A stretch of 64,000 nucleotides of DNA from Cliona cf. orientalis (GCA_963930775.1 OZ005689.1:27329798-27393797), one strand, 5' to 3'; counted from the first letter of the stretch, positions 10,622 to 22,840 are shown. The notes: a model not told the origin generated them from the sequence alone. Translations and numbers: made by a program.

Positions 10622-10905
10622 CACCGACAAGCCACTTTTACAAGCACTTCCACCACAATAAGATGCATGGTGATGGGGCTCTGTGGCTGCAGTCTGTAAC
10701 TATATGGCCACTTTCACAAGCACTTCCACCACAATAAGTTGCATGGTGATGGGACTCTGTGGCTGCAGTCTGCACGGATACTTCCACCAGGGAAAGTAGC
10801 ATGGAGATAGTTCTGTGTCTACAGTCGGTGACTGTCGTGGACCGACAATCCACTTTCACAAGTACTTCCACCACAATAAGTTACATGGTGATGGCTCTGT
10901 GTGCG
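10622..10905 (-). repeat. Minisatellite array, reverse orientation, outside the arms
   Basis: Three to four units of the core minisatellite family (GCCACTTTTACAAGCACTTC, then CACCACAATAAG) lie here on the minus strand, immediately beyond the inverted-repeat element. The array links the outside of the inverted duplication to its core. Confidence 0.8.
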
Positions 10906-10969
10906 TAAGTGGGACCAGCTGATGAGTCCTCCCACTCTAAAAATAATGGACGAAAAGATATGTGTTCTC

Positions 10970-11582
10970 CTATGTGTGTGCATTCAACCTATGCTCAGTA
11001 CAATTTCTAAAGTTCAAATGCTGAGTTGTTTCCAAGTGCATTTACACTTGCTCAGTTGCTATGCAAGATCTCTACCGTGATTGGCTCAAGTGTCCCCCTG
11101 GGGGAAGTATGATATCTTCATATCGAACGTATTGCCCCATGGGAAGTATGATATGGAATATTATTATAATTCCTGCTTATTACCTAGGAAACAAGGCTCA
11201 GTAGTAAATATCACAACTATATCAGATCATGAAACACAGCATAAAATTTGAATACCCACCCTGGCAAAGATACGACAAAAAATTCGGACAATAGGGCAGC
11301 TTCGAATCAATATAACACCTGGTTGCAAATCCATCTATGTGTTTGTATTTACTATACAAGGGAAGGCAATGTATCCTCTGGTGCACTATCTGCATAGGAT
11401 AGTGGCAACCACACTTACGACTGCCCTAAATTTGTTAGGCACCCATCTACTACATGTAATAGTTATTGACCAACTCCCGAGGTTTGTATGCAGTATAGAA
11501 GCACAAAGCCCGAGTGATGAGTGCTTCTATGCATTTGAACTTTATAAATTGTACTGAGCATAGGTTGAATGCACACACATAG
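10970..11582. mobile_element. MITE with about 60 bp terminal inverted repeats
   Basis: The left end starts CTATGTGTGTGCATTCAACC and the right end is its reverse complement. Similarity continues for about 60 bp through CTCAGTACAATTT and AAAGTTCAAATGC. The element is 613 bp and encodes nothing recognisable. No clear target duplication is seen. Confidence 0.75.
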
Positions 11583-12526
11583 AAAATATGATATTTACCA
11601 CCTTTACAAATTCCAATCTGCTTACATGTGTAAGTACCAGAGAATAGGCAGGGATAGTCTCTACCCCCCCCCCCCCCTCCTTGAAAGTTGACAGCATGAT
11701 TATACCAAGTTGTGTATGTAGTTTCTCACATCACTAATTATAATACAGTGAAGAAAACAACAGGACACACAGAAACTATGTTTGAAAATAATATTATACA
11801 AAATTAATAGTAACATGCAACAGGGCAAAACATACATGTTGCAACTACCAGTGCACTATATATACATGTACATTGATGTAGTAGCATGTGCTGGACCAGA
11901 GGTACATGTACTCCACACCAACAGATTTGAACTACATACATGTACGTATATATACCTCTGGTTTCGGCCAATACCAGGCCTCATCAGCAGCACTGGCTAC
12001 AGAAACAGAGAGCATAATCTGTATTATATAGCTCTGTTGGCCCACGACCTCCTCTCACCATTAGTGTAACAGAACCACTGCAAAGCCCTCTAAAAGTTGA
12101 TAAGTTTGACTATTATAGGTAACTGCCAAGTTACACACGCATATACCAGGTGTATTTCAATGATTAACTCACATACACAAACATTTCCAGGTAGACTGTT
12201 CCCTCCTTTGCTTCTGCAAATCCTTGGAGAGGGAGAGAGGGAAAGTGTATGTGAGTGCATGTGTGTGTGTGAGAGAGAGAGAGAGAGATCCAGTTTCATC
12301 CAGAATCAAGTTCCAGAGGATGTCACAGTCCTGTGTGTCTGCCTGTATTATGCATAACTACATCTCTCCAGTTCTTCTCATTCTACCCAGGATTCCTCAT
12401 AATATAATATTATTGGGACTTTTTAACATTCTTACAACACTGAGAATTTCGTGTTTTTTTCCCCTACTTTATGGTTATATTTATGCCCAAGGCATGTGCT
12501 ACACGACTTTTCTTATCTACCCCTGA
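11583..12526. other. No gene seen; low-complexity DNA
   Basis: This stretch holds a C tract near 11664-11678, ATGTACATGTA-rich sequence at 11835-11960, and a (GT)(GA) tract near 12252-12288. The ORFs crossing it are short and repeat-derived. Confidence 0.5.
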
Positions 12527-14190
12527 GCTAAGGACACCTTGCTTGTATAACGGACACTAATTTTGGTCCCGCAGTGATGCTTTATCATAGCTGGCCTCGA
12601 TTCGATTGTAGGAGGGGCATGGTCAACCACTACCCCTGAGCTAAGGACACTTTGCTATAGCGGACTAAAATTTTGGTCCCAATGGTGTCCGCTTTAGAGG
12701 GTTTCCACTGTATTTGTTTGCATGTCATAATAACATTATGTCGTGTACATCTGGAACCAAAGTTGAAAAAACATTTCACCACACTCTTTTTCCGATCTGC
12801 GTATGGGTACGAGAATATGCAATCAGGTACTTTGGGAAAACTTCCGTTCCGTTTGTAACATATCAGGAGGAGGAGGAAGGATCTGGTGTTGTGCCCATAC
12901 TGGAGTTGTACAAGTGCTTAGCTGCTACGCCTGTGTGCAAACCTCACTCGTGAGATGTAGTCTAGTAGCCTAGCAAGCCCTGTAAGAATTGGTGATGACG
13001 TGGAGCAATCTGATTGGGCTCCACTCCTGGCTGCAGCAGGTACTAGTCTCGTATACATAGGCATAACACCAGAACCTTCCTCCTCCCCAGTCATAATAAT
13101 ACAAACCTAGCGTTCCAAGCAGGCGACATGCATACAGTTCGATAGTCAGGAAAGACGAGAAAAGTATCAGTACGCCATATTATTATATTATGATCACACA
13201 AATAGAGATCATCTCACAATTATCATATGAAGAGGTTTAGGCTGAAAAGAGAAATTTAGACACCTATGCAAGGCGCTAAAATGTTCAAAGAATAGACGAA
13301 TTAACACATATTCTCACTAGCTAGTAGGTCTAGCAGGTCGATGAGTCTCCATTGACCCAAGTTGGCTAGACTTAAACATCAAAAATGACGGATGTTAACG
13401 ACCTCGAATAGATACAGTTGTCAACTTATTCCATTCTTGTTGAAGCGCTTTACGTATTTCCAGCGGAAAAAGTAAATCCATTGAATAGTTGGAAAGTTAT
13501 GACGATGCTTCATTCAGGAGGGCGGGTCCCCTCCATATGTTTTGTATTGGGCTAAATGACGTAATGCGCTTGGTATTTACCAGTTTTGACGGATGAAGAC
13601 AATGATATTTGTGCAATATTTTTTGGTCATTGCGTTTCCAAAGGATCAAAGTTAAATAATCCAGGGGAAAAAGTCATACAGACATAAGACAAGGTTGTTG
13701 TGGCCATTTTAAGCCAGATTTAGCTGCTTATGTCCATAGACTCCTGTATAAACTAGACAGCATATGCGCCAAAAGGTGGAAATTTTTTCACATTAGTAAG
13801 TATAGCAAATTTCCCCAACTTCTTGATATGGAGATTACTACGATAATGGGACGTGTAGCTGTGCGAATCGTGTCACACACGACAGACACAGACACAGACA
13901 CAAAACTTACCAAATATCTCGGCAGTGCGCAGACAAAGTTCACGTGGCACGATGGACGATATGCACGTGCGCAGATGGACAGGGGAGGGGCTGATGCATG
14001 CGCATTTGGAAGGGGTGGGGCTGAAAGCACGACCTTTGACCTTAAAATTTACGACCGACAGCGGATACCAAACAGATCATTCATGTCTCCTACAACGCTA
14101 AAAATGCTCAGCAAAGGGTAAGCGGCTAAAAGAGACTTATATGGGCGCTTCTGGGGCAATTTGGGGATATATCCACCCACGCATTAAAGG
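12527..14190. repeat. 1.7 kb repeat, copy 1 (left-truncated)
   Basis: Homologous to 29750-30855 and in part to 25075-26025. It begins inside the TA-type MITE (GGTCCCAATGGTGTCCGC, then GGGTTTCCACTG ending 12710, followed by TA). It runs through TGGAACCAAAGTTGA and TATGGGTACGAGAATATGCA to GGGGCAATTTGGGGATATAT near 14153-14174. About 600 bp at 13226-13850 is absent from the 29.7 kb copy, so it is an insertion here or a deletion there. No protein is encoded. Confidence 0.75.
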
Positions 14191-14199
14191 TATTTCTTT

Positions 14200-14590
14200 T
14201 TTTTTTTTCAAGGCAACCTGAACACTAAGCAGAAAAAAAAATTGTCCAGAAAACCAAATAATATATCTAGGATGCACATATAAAGCAAGTGGCAATAACC
14301 TATACTGCAATTTTGAGAAAGTTTCTAAATAAGGCACACCACGGGTATTCCCCGTTTTTCACGTAGCGCGTGGGCAGAAAACATTGCAAACGCATGGCTT
14401 CCCTATACAAACATATGGGGAAACTTCAACGGGCCATAACTTTAATTCTAAGGCGTGAATAAAAAATCTGTCATCAAATCTTGTATTTCGATCCATTCTG
14501 CGTGCCCGTATAAATATTATCCCCCAAAGTGCTCCCAATTCCCCCAAACATTATTTAATGCAGAAATCTTTTTTTTTTTTTTCAAGCTAA
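14200..14590. repeat. Interspersed repeat, about 390 bp (member 1)
   Basis: Begins TTCAAGGCAACCTGAACACT, AAGCAGAAAAA, and passes through AACATTGCAAACGCATGGCT, CCTATACAAACATATGG and CCATTCTGCGTGCCC. It ends at an A/T-rich run. Two tandem relatives lie at 37105-37910. Confidence 0.65.
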
Positions 14591-14893
14591 ACCACAACCT
14601 AAGATAAAATAATTTTATTAACCAGTAATTAGTTAACGGTATGTCACCATTTCCAATCATACATGTCTGCTACAATAGGTCAGGTAAGACAAAAAATTTC
14701 AAGTTACAAATATTGATTACTATTCCCACTATAATATCATAACGAATATTTGAGAGTGACTTGGGGCTTGTATATTATGTAATCATCTCCCTGTCTAGAT
14801 CCAACGTAAGGAGCATCGCCCATGGAATGTTGTTGGTGTATGTAGACTGCCTTCCAAGCATCACTGGCAGTGAAAAAAAAGATGGAAAAAATT

Positions 14894-14976
14894 GGCCCCG
14901 TGAAGGATTCGAACCAGTGCACGCATTTGACACTCTTTGGCAGACTCTGAGCTTAACCAATGCACCACCTGGACAG
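14894..14976 (-). other. tRNA-like sequence (SINE head or tRNA pseudogene)
   Basis: The minus strand shows a perfect B box, GGTTCGAATCC (14905-14915), and an A-box-like TGGTGCATTGGTTA (about 14953-14967), followed downstream by a T-rich run. I could not fold a convincing anticodon arm or acceptor stem, so a functional tRNA is unlikely. A tRNA-derived SINE remnant is more plausible. Confidence 0.35.
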
Positions 14977-14990
14977 TAGTAATTTCCTTC

Positions 14991-15617
14991 ATACTTTAGT
15001 GGTCAGAAACTACTATGACTCGTATTTCAAAACTGTTATTTTTTATCCACTCTACATGCTGATATAAAAATTATTGCACAATACCTTTTCCTGTGCTTTG
15101 AATGAGTACATTACATTACATTACTTTATTACATTACATTACATGCTCACATATTCTTTTATCTTAGGTTGTAACAAGCTAACCACACACTAAGATAAAA
15201 GAATTGTAACGAGCTGTACTTAAATAAGTAATATGTTTAAATGTCAGGTACTTACACTACCCTAAGCCGTACAGATGAATCAGCTTGAATTGTACATTGT
15301 ATTAGAGCCATGACTCCTTTGCCGACATGTGAAGGTAAAGCCCATTGTGAAGCAGTGAAGAAACGGCCAGTTGTGAGTGTCCATGCCTATCAGTCTGATG
15401 ACAGCGGTGTGACATCCTCATGCTCACCTGGATAAGCAAAAGATTGTGAAGCTGAAGAACGTCATACATGTACATGTATGTATACCAAGTGTAGGAAAGT
15501 ACATACATTGTGTACATGTACATACATGTACGCAAGTGATGCCTTTTCATAAAAATTATGTTTACATGTACATGTTACATGCACAAAAATAATTATTATT
15601 CTATGTATGTACATATA
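14991..15617. other. No gene seen; TTACA-rich and ATGTAC-rich DNA
   Basis: A degenerate (TTACA)n run lies at 15108-15145 and ATGTACATGTA clusters at 15460-15580. No coding region or element boundaries were recognised. Confidence 0.4.
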
Positions 15618-16068
15618 CCGTATAGCGGGTAATTCTCGTGGGTATTAATTTTCGTGGAAATTCCGAAAAGGCCCCCAAAATTAATTTTCGTGGTTTTAAA
15701 TTTCGTGGCTGCAATCAGTTCAGGGGCGTGGCACCCCGGCACAAGCGATGATGTAATCGATACACATGCTTGATCTCGCTCACGATCTTCTTTATTACTA
15801 CTACAAATACTTGGACAAATAGCATGAGATAGAAGAATATTAGTGTCTAAGACGCTATTAGCTGGATGACAGTGGCTACTGTCACTTGCAAACACTAGGA
15901 ATGTTTATAATAGCTTTGCTGCCATGATGTTTATGGCCACGCCCATCATCACGGACTCATATCCCGTACCGTAGGCACTAATTTTCGTGGGTGGAAATTT
16001 TCGTGACTACCAAGTCAACCACGAAGATAACGAAAATTAGCACCCCACGAAAATTACCCGCCATACGG
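15618..16068. mobile_element. Tc1/mariner-type MITE, TA target duplication
   Basis: The termini CCGTATAGCGGGTAATTCTC and GAAAATTACCCGCCATACGG are inverted repeats of about 24 bp. They are flanked by TA at 15616-15617 and 16069-16070. Internal blocks (TTAATTTTCGTGG and its mirror CGAAAATTAGCACC) extend the symmetry. It is non-coding. A related element lies in a KDZ-gene intron at about 54640-54900. Confidence 0.8.
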
Positions 16069-16518
16069 TACGGTACATGCCACACACTCTGCATGCCACA
16101 TACATACACCACTCACATGTGCACTTACAATAGATCCAGCCAGATAAAGTTATAGCCAATAGAATCAATGGAACACCCCTGGGTGATGATGTTGTCTATC
16201 AATAAACTGGATCAGTTTGGTAGCTTTAGATTGTTATACACGAGTGCATGTGAAGTGGTGGAGGAAGATACTCCAGGTCGCCATCAACTTTTATAAGACA
16301 TCAGCATTGCAAGGGCAGCGATCAATGAAACATCCCATCAGGCTCTGATATCAATAGCTTACCGAGGTCCACCACCGCACTGGAGTTGCTATAGAGAGGT
16401 TGCTATGGAGAAGCGGCGGAAATGGACTGACTGTTGTGTATGCAGTGATAGAACACCTGAAGATAAAGTGATGGCACACCACTGCTGTAGTACCATTGTG
16501 CTACCTGCAGCACCAAGC

Positions 16519-16614
16519 CTAGCGTCGTTCCCAGGTGGGGTCCCCCGCCGCATGCGCATGCAATGTGTACCAGGCCCTTTCTCCTCCTCCTTTAAAGGGC
16601 CTGGATATGTGGCT
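16519..16614. mobile_element. TAGCCTCGT-family MITE, 96 bp, 9 bp TSD
   Basis: The insert has ends like CTAGCGTCGTTCCCAGG and CCTGGATATGTGGCT. It carries the family's internal dyad CCAGGCCCTTT ... AAAGGGCCTGG. GCACCAAGC is duplicated exactly at 16510-16518 and 16615-16623. The 9 bp duplication matches the other members at 25199 and 31522 and the large element at 38898. Confidence 0.8.
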
Positions 16615-16969
16615 GCACCAAGCCCTCCCTCTACCAGGGTTTGAGGCCCATCACACTCAAAGGAACTATCATAGCTACTTAGCCACGTCATTGCTAGTCT
16701 TAGCTAGCTACATCACAATAATAATTCATACCATGCATACTTACACTGTACTGAACGAGCTGATACTTTTCTAGATATTAAATTCCTCACTGTGTGAATG
16801 GGTCATTTTCATCCATATTTGGATTCAGAACATACCTCGGGGGAGGGGAAAAGAGAACCTGGTAACGACTGCATGCGCATGCGCCAAAATCTCCATATAT
16901 TATCCGTGGACTACTTGATCGTATACTACCAGTCAAGCTCAAAAGTCGCCCAAGCACTCGAAAAGTATC

Positions 16970-17853
16970 TTGCTTGAAGATAGCATAACATCTCAACTCT
17001 ATAGAGGTATGAAATGTTTACCTAAACAACAAGCAACAACATCCACACAAACTTACTCAGGAATTTCAAGACTAGAACAATATATACAGGCAACAAAAAG
17101 AAATAATATACGCACACATGTACTAGAAATAACAGCAAATACACACAATAATATGAACAAAAATGAACAGAATTTTCTCAATAAACTTAAACAAAACAGA
17201 AGCACCATCACAGTAAAACCAGCAGACAAAAACTTAGGAATTGTCCTCATGGATACAGAAGACTATATACAACAGTGCACAAAAGAATTAAGCAAAGGAA
17301 AAACGTATAGATTAGTAAACACATACCCAGTCGAAGCAGTTAAAACACAAATTATGGACACACTCATCTGCTTTAAAAACCAACTTGAGAACTACAACAA
17401 TAAACTATACAGATATCTAATGCCCCAGTCCACAACCTATCCAATACCTCTAATGTATGGCATACCAAAGATCCATAAACAATTCATCGTTTTCCCCCCA
17501 ATCAGACCTATTGTATCTCAGTGCGGGTCAGTATTAAAATCCATAGCAACCTTCCTGGACTACATGCTACAACCACCGGCACAGTCATACCCAGACTATT
17601 TACACAACTCTACTTGTCTATCCTGCATCTTGCAGGAACTAAGTATCCCAGAAAATGCTTTGTTAGTTTCGGTAGATGTAGAAAGTTTATACCCCTCCAT
17701 TCCACAAACGGATATGCTAGAGACAATCTATCATGAAATGAGAGAAAAAAGACATCTACTCATCTTTGATCCCAATCTAATAATAAAACTCATACATATC
17801 AATGTTAACAACAATTATTTTGAATTCGCCAGTCTCATATTCCAACAGGTTAA
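16970..17853 (+). pseudogene. Penelope-like retroelement, 5' half (RT N-terminal part)
   Basis: The open frame starts upstream of any good ATG, so the element is probably 5' truncated. It encodes the PLE RT N-terminal block (TVKPADKNLGIVLMDTEDY), then PIPLMYGIPKIHK, PPIRPIVSQCGS and RT motif A (LLVSVDVESLYPSIPQ). It breaks off at FASLIFQQ because a piggyBac element is inserted at TTAA (17850-17853). The frame resumes exactly at 21549, and the two halves together give about 720 codons with no other disruption visible. PLEs are retroelements that pair this RT with a GIY-YIG nuclease. Confidence 0.9.
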
Positions 17854-18708
17854 CCGATTATACGCCGTGATGTAATATCCGCGCGTGACGTACGGCAGCC
17901 AAATTAATCAAACGTGACCGCCCCCCATCAGAACCGCGTGACTAAAACCAGTCAGAACTGCTCAAGGGTTGAAGTTGGCTATAGGCAAGTTGTTACCAGG
18001 GCGAAGAACGATGGATACGCTTTCCAGTAGTGAAAGCGAGAAGATCGGTCCCTCCAGCACTGAGATACGGCAGACTTTCGGCGATCGGTAAGTAAAATTA
18101 TGGTACATGCCTAGCGTTAGTCACTATACGAAGGGGCCCTTTCGTAAATAAAACTAATTTTGGGTTGAAAACGATAGTTCTATGGCTACTTACTTCGTTT
18201 CTAGTTAGTTGGCGCCTGTTGATTCGGTAGGCAAAGTTTGGAGGGCAAGGAAACTAAACAATTATTGTGGCGCTTTACATGTCCGTACATGTATGTACAT
18301 GTAGGTAGCGTACAGGAACGGTGAGACCTTATGAACCTGGTAAGCAGTTAGAGGAGGCCAGAAATTTTACTAAGGTAAGAGTACATACATGCAGAAACAT
18401 TTATTGACATACTGCATGTGCATATTAGGCATAATATGGACATCTGGTAGATCACGCAACTTGCATAAGCCTGTATCCCTTCCTCAAACATGGAAAAATA
18501 CATGTAGTACAGATTTGTGTATGCCTATGTGCATGTACATAAATGTCGGCACCGTAACTTGGCCCTGTCAAGAAAGAGTGATGCATCCATGCATGCATGC
18601 TCCTATACAACTTGCATCAGTGTGGTGTGTGTGCACACTGCCAATTTTTTTTTTTTTTTTTTTTTGTGTGTGCACATCCTGATTCCACATCCCTGATTCA
18701 AAGGGGTG

Positions 18709-18710
<2 letters not shown>

Positions 18711-18757
<47 letters not shown>
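18711..18757. repeat. (GA)n microsatellite
   Basis: An uninterrupted GA run of about 47 bp lies in the 3' flank of the piggyBac transposase gene. Confidence 0.95.
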
Positions 18758-18759
<2 letters not shown>

Positions 18760-18819
18760 GAGGGTGATGACACTACACTACTAACATAGTATTATGATGA
18801 TACATAGGTGCTAATGAAA

Positions 18820-21153
18820 TTATTCTTCTTGTTCTCTTCTGTTCTTATGCCACAGGAGGAAGCAGTCGGTCTCAGGTATCCCAGAATGACACAGCCACAC
18901 ATTGCACTCTCGGCAAAACCAAGAAGAGTCAGTACGCTTGTGTCGAACCTGAAGGCAGCGCGCACAACGTCCTCTCTTGTTTGCTCCAGTGGTGTCATCT
19001 GGGACCTTGAGGGGGAAGTGCATTAGGGGGAGAGGGCGAATAGCACCACCACCACGACCAGCTCGCCGACGACTGCAGTAGTCTCCTATGAGTTGTTCTG
19101 CAAGGTGTAGCCGGAATTCTTTGAGGGTCATCCCAGTTGCAGAGCTAAAGTGCTTCCACAAGATGAAAGCATTTGTGATGCTGACATCAAAAAGAAAGTA
19201 AAAGATGTATTTATAGAACTTGCGGCTCTTTGTGCGGCAGTTGTAATAGCCGCGCAACTGGTCACCTCGATCAACACCCCCCATGTTGGAGTTGTATGAG
19301 ATCACAGCTTCAGGGCAAGGAACAGCCGTCCGCGTCCCGTCCTTCTGTCTACGGAGCACAGAACCTGTCGCTGTTGGCTGCGTGTTTGTAGACATGACGG
19401 TGACAGGCTTATTGTCCATCCACACGCTGGCAGTCACCTTGCCTCGCTGGAGTGTCTTCGATTCGCCTCTGTGGAGTAGAGATCGTAAGTATTATGATTA
19501 TTAGTAACCTATAGGATGTATATTGGGAATCATGATTATGCTCTTGTGCAGTGCACATCAATCTGGTGTGTTCACGCTTTTCCTCAATGCATTCACACTG
19601 TACATTCCATACACATACCTTTCTTTCAGACCAGCATTCTTGAGTGCTGCTGGGAACTCCTTCCTGTCCTTCCTGGCTGTCCCGCATCCATAATGCCGTC
19701 CTTCTCCAGATCTTCAAGGAGCTGGTAGCTAGTAAAGTAATTATCAAAGAATACGTGGTGATTCTTGTTCTTGAGGTCCTCAGTCAACTTTTTCACCACG
19801 TGTGCCCCAAGTCCCTCTACTCGCCCTTCTCCCTTGCCGGTGTAAACGTCGAATTGGCTGAAATAGCCGTTGGTACTATCTCCCAGTACCCACACTTTGA
19901 TTCCACGCTTCGTTGGCTTCTTAGGCATGTACTGTTTCAGGCTGGAACGACCTTGAAACTTGATCATGGCCTCATCTACAGCAACCTCCTTGGATGGTTC
20001 ATAGAGGGTTGCGAACTTGTTGCTGAGATGAGTGATCAAGGGTCGAACCTTGCCAAGCCGATCGTGAGCTGGATCACCACGTGGAGCAAGATGGTCATTG
20101 TCCACAAAGTGTAGGTACCGGGAGATTTCCCTAAAGCGCCAGCGAGGAATCCTGTCGGCGATCGGGGCATACCGCAGTCGTTGGTCACGGCTCCAGTAGT
20201 CATCAAGCGATGGCAGATGGTTCACACCCATCAAAATGGAGAAGCCAAAGAAAGCCTTGAGCTCCTCCACAGTGATGGGTGTCCACGACTGATACTGCTG
20301 ATCGCCCATCACTTGCTTAGCATATCGATTGCTTTCCCTCACAATCTCTTCCTGTAGGTCGTCGGAGAAGAAGAGTTCAAAAACATCGATAGGCGACTCG
20401 GGGATCTCTGTGGTGGGGCCTACTGTGGACGTGAAGTCATTGATGGTGACTGGTTGCAGTTGATCAGTCCACGAACTTGGTGATGTTCCTACAATGATAT
20501 TGAAACATGGTAAGTGCTAAAAATCTGCAAATATGTCTAACTGCATGTGTGTGCATGTGTGTACATGTGTGCGTGTGCATGTGTGTGTATGTATGTGTGT
20601 GTGTGCATGTGTGTGCGTGTGTGTGTGCATGTGTGTATGTGTGTATGTGTGTGCGTGCATGTGTGTACATGTGTGTGTGCATGTGTGTACATATGTGTGT
20701 GTGCATGTGTGTATGTGTGTGCGTGTGTGTACATGTGTATGTGTGTGCATGTGTGTACATGTGTGTGTGTGTATGTGTGCATGTGTGTACATGTGTGTGT
20801 ATGTGAGTGCGTGTGTGCATGTGTATGTCTGATCTGTGAGTGAATATTGTGTGTGGATTAGGTCCCACTCTTGCCTGGGTTTTCCAAGGTATATAGCACT
20901 AGCTTACTCCACTAAACTAACCATTAGCAGCTTGAGAAGTTGAGGGTGGTGGTGGTGGTGGTGGTGGTGGTGGTGTTGGTGGGACGCTGTCCATGTCGGA
21001 GCCATTGCCTGGGTCAAAGTTGTCATAGAGGGGGCTGAGTGATGGTTGTTGGCCATGCAAGTCTGTTATATCATCATCATCATCACTATCTAACTCCAGG
21101 TCGGAGAACTCGTCATCGCTGCCAGGCATTAGTGGCTCATCTGGATCATCCAT
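18820..21153 (-). pseudogene. piggyBac transposase, three exons, single frameshift
   Basis: Exon 1 (21153-20917) encodes an acidic N terminus (MDDPDEPLMPGSDDEFSDLE) and a proline run, ending at a GTTAGT donor. Another ATG lies upstream at about 21215 but in a different frame. Exon 2 (about 20489 to 19620) carries the DDE/D core: VDEAMIKFQGR (first Asp) and HHVFFDNYFTS (second Asp). Exon 3 (about 19469-18820) holds the third Asp in SNMGGVDRGDQLRGYY. It also has a C-terminal Cys/His zinc domain (CARC, CREC, CLxxWH-like) typical of PGBD proteins. A missing T in ATTTAT near 19692 (ATTAT here) shifts the frame just before the YGCGTARKDRKEFP block. Otherwise the protein looks complete at about 580 residues, so the copy was active recently. 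Confidence 0.85.
20543..20828. repeat. Imperfect (GT)n/(ATGTGT) microsatellite
   Basis: About 290 bp of GTGTGCATGTGTGT-type sequence lies inside the first intron of the piggyBac transposase gene. The long ORFs on both strands here are low-complexity artefacts. Confidence 0.95.
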
Positions 21154-21548
21154 CCCTCATCATCACTCAAGTTCTGTGCTACCTCCTCAGCAGTCCACCT
21201 AGGCCTCTTAGTCATTGTGCAGTCTCTCTAGTGATATAGATTAGCTAGTCATTGCTTAGGTTTATAGCCTTAGCCTACACTATTTCAATTGTAAATATTG
21301 TCATGCACGTTTTTATCAATGATATTTTATGCTTGGTTTATGATACTTATTGGTTACCAAGCAATACAAAAAGAGCTATCATAAGTTACCTCGATAGTAG
21401 TCCGAGAATCCTCGCAAGTGCTGAAAAGAACGGCCCCTCCTTCGGTGAGTTATCTCGAGTGTAGCTGGAGTGATTGCAGCTGCCGCGAAAACGCGTCAAT
21501 GGCGCCGCGCATGCGCGATGCGTTATTGCGTCTATGGCGTATAATCGG

Positions 21549-22840
21549 TTAACGGCATGGCAATGGGTGCGGCATGCTCACCCACAATAGCTAACATATA
21601 CATGTCGGTCACACTAAGGAGGTTTCTGAGAACCCAAAACCACAAACCCCTGCTACTAACAAGATACATAGATGACATTTTCATCATATGGACTCATGAT
21701 CAGAAAGAATTAGAACAATTTATATACAATCTGAATCATTTTAACAGCTCACTAAGGTATACCTTCCAATACTCGTCTACCTCAATAGACTTCCTCGACC
21801 TAACCATATACAAAGGATCCAACTTCTCAAACACCAAAATATTAGACACATGTACATTCCAAAAAGTACAGAATCTGTATCAATATCTACATTACTCCTC
21901 TAACCATCCCAAGTCACTTTTTAAAGCCATCATTACCGGGGAGCTCATCCGCTATGTAAGAACCAACACCAGAGAAGAACAATATATAGCCATGACAAAG
22001 CTATTTGAAAGCAGACTTCTAGCCAGAGCATATCCTAAACCCCTGATACAGAAAACCAAATCAAGAGTACTATACCAGGACAGAAGGAAGTACATGCTAT
22101 CTCAGAGCAAGCCAATCCCTAGAGTCTACCCACCAATATATAAATGCCTACCCCCACCTCAATATCATGTCCTAAAGGCTATAATCCTGCAAGACTACAA
22201 CATGCTTGGAAGAGTACTACCAACTCCAAAATTTATATCACTAAGCTATCCCACTCTCAGAAAAGAACTCATTCGAGCAAAATTAATTCCAACTGACAGG
22301 CAGTTTGTGGATATTTACCTAGCCACAGAATCATGTAACAATCCCAGCCAACCAGATCATGGGAAACTGCCTAAACTCCAAACTCAGAACACAGGCATAA
22401 AGAAATGTAACCACCCTAGATGCATAACTTGCAAACATCTGAACTGCAACAAACAGTTTACATCAACAAAAACCAAAGTCACCTACACTATAAGACACAA
22501 TTTTTCGTGCACCTCAAAAAATCTGATCTATCTCATCACTTGTAAGAAATGCAAAAAACAGTATGTCGGACTAACAATGCAAAAACTGAACACCAGAATA
22601 AACCACCACCGCTCCAACATCTTCAGCAAGAAACCCATCTACTTATGTGTTCATTTTAATTTTCCTGATCACCACATACAAGATCTCTCGGTACAACCAA
22701 TAGACACAGTAGTTGACCAAACACAACCTCTAGAAGAGCTCAGAAAGTTGGAACGGTACTGGATAAGAACTTTGAAAACACTAAAACCTGATGGTCTTAA
22801 TCTGAGCACTGGTTTCCCAACTATAATTTCGTCTTCCTAA
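21549..22840 (+). pseudogene. Penelope-like retroelement, 3' half (RT motifs B/C, GIY-YIG)
   Basis: The frame continues from the 5' half. RT motif B is MAMGAACSPTIANIYM and motif C is LLTRYIDDIFIIW (YxDD-type box). A long thumb and linker follow, then a Cys/His-rich segment (CNHPRCITCKHLNC). The C-terminal GIY-YIG nuclease has LIYLITCKKCKKQYVGLT and an Arg in LNTRINHHR. The ORF stops at 22838-22840. This order is characteristic of Penelope-like elements with an endonuclease. The gene is intact apart from the piggyBac insertion and probable 5' truncation. Confidence 0.9.

Larger units (their letters stand above)
17854..21548. mobile_element. piggyBac transposon, 3,695 bp
   Basis: It is flanked by the target duplication TTAA at 17850-17853 and 21549-21552. 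The terminal inverted repeats are CCGATTATACGCC / GGCGTATAATCGG. The single gene reads on the minus strand. A non-coding 3' portion (17854-18819) includes a poly-T run and a (GA)n tract. The element sits within the Penelope-like ORF and, because TTAA is duplicated precisely, the host frame is readable on both sides. Confidence 0.95.

Noticed and set aside
11640-11700. CRISPR-like or regulatory array among short repeats
   Set aside because: Only homopolymers and simple repeats; no regular repeat-spacer pattern anywhere in the window, which is eukaryotic.
14894-14976. Functional tRNA gene on the minus strand
   Set aside because: A and B boxes are present, but the anticodon and acceptor stems do not pair; kept only as a tRNA-like remnant.
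20464-20868. Overlapping ORFs on both strands of about 80-134 codons rich in His/Thr or Cys/Val
   Set aside because: Translations of a GT/ATGTGT microsatellite inside a piggyBac intron; no coding signal.
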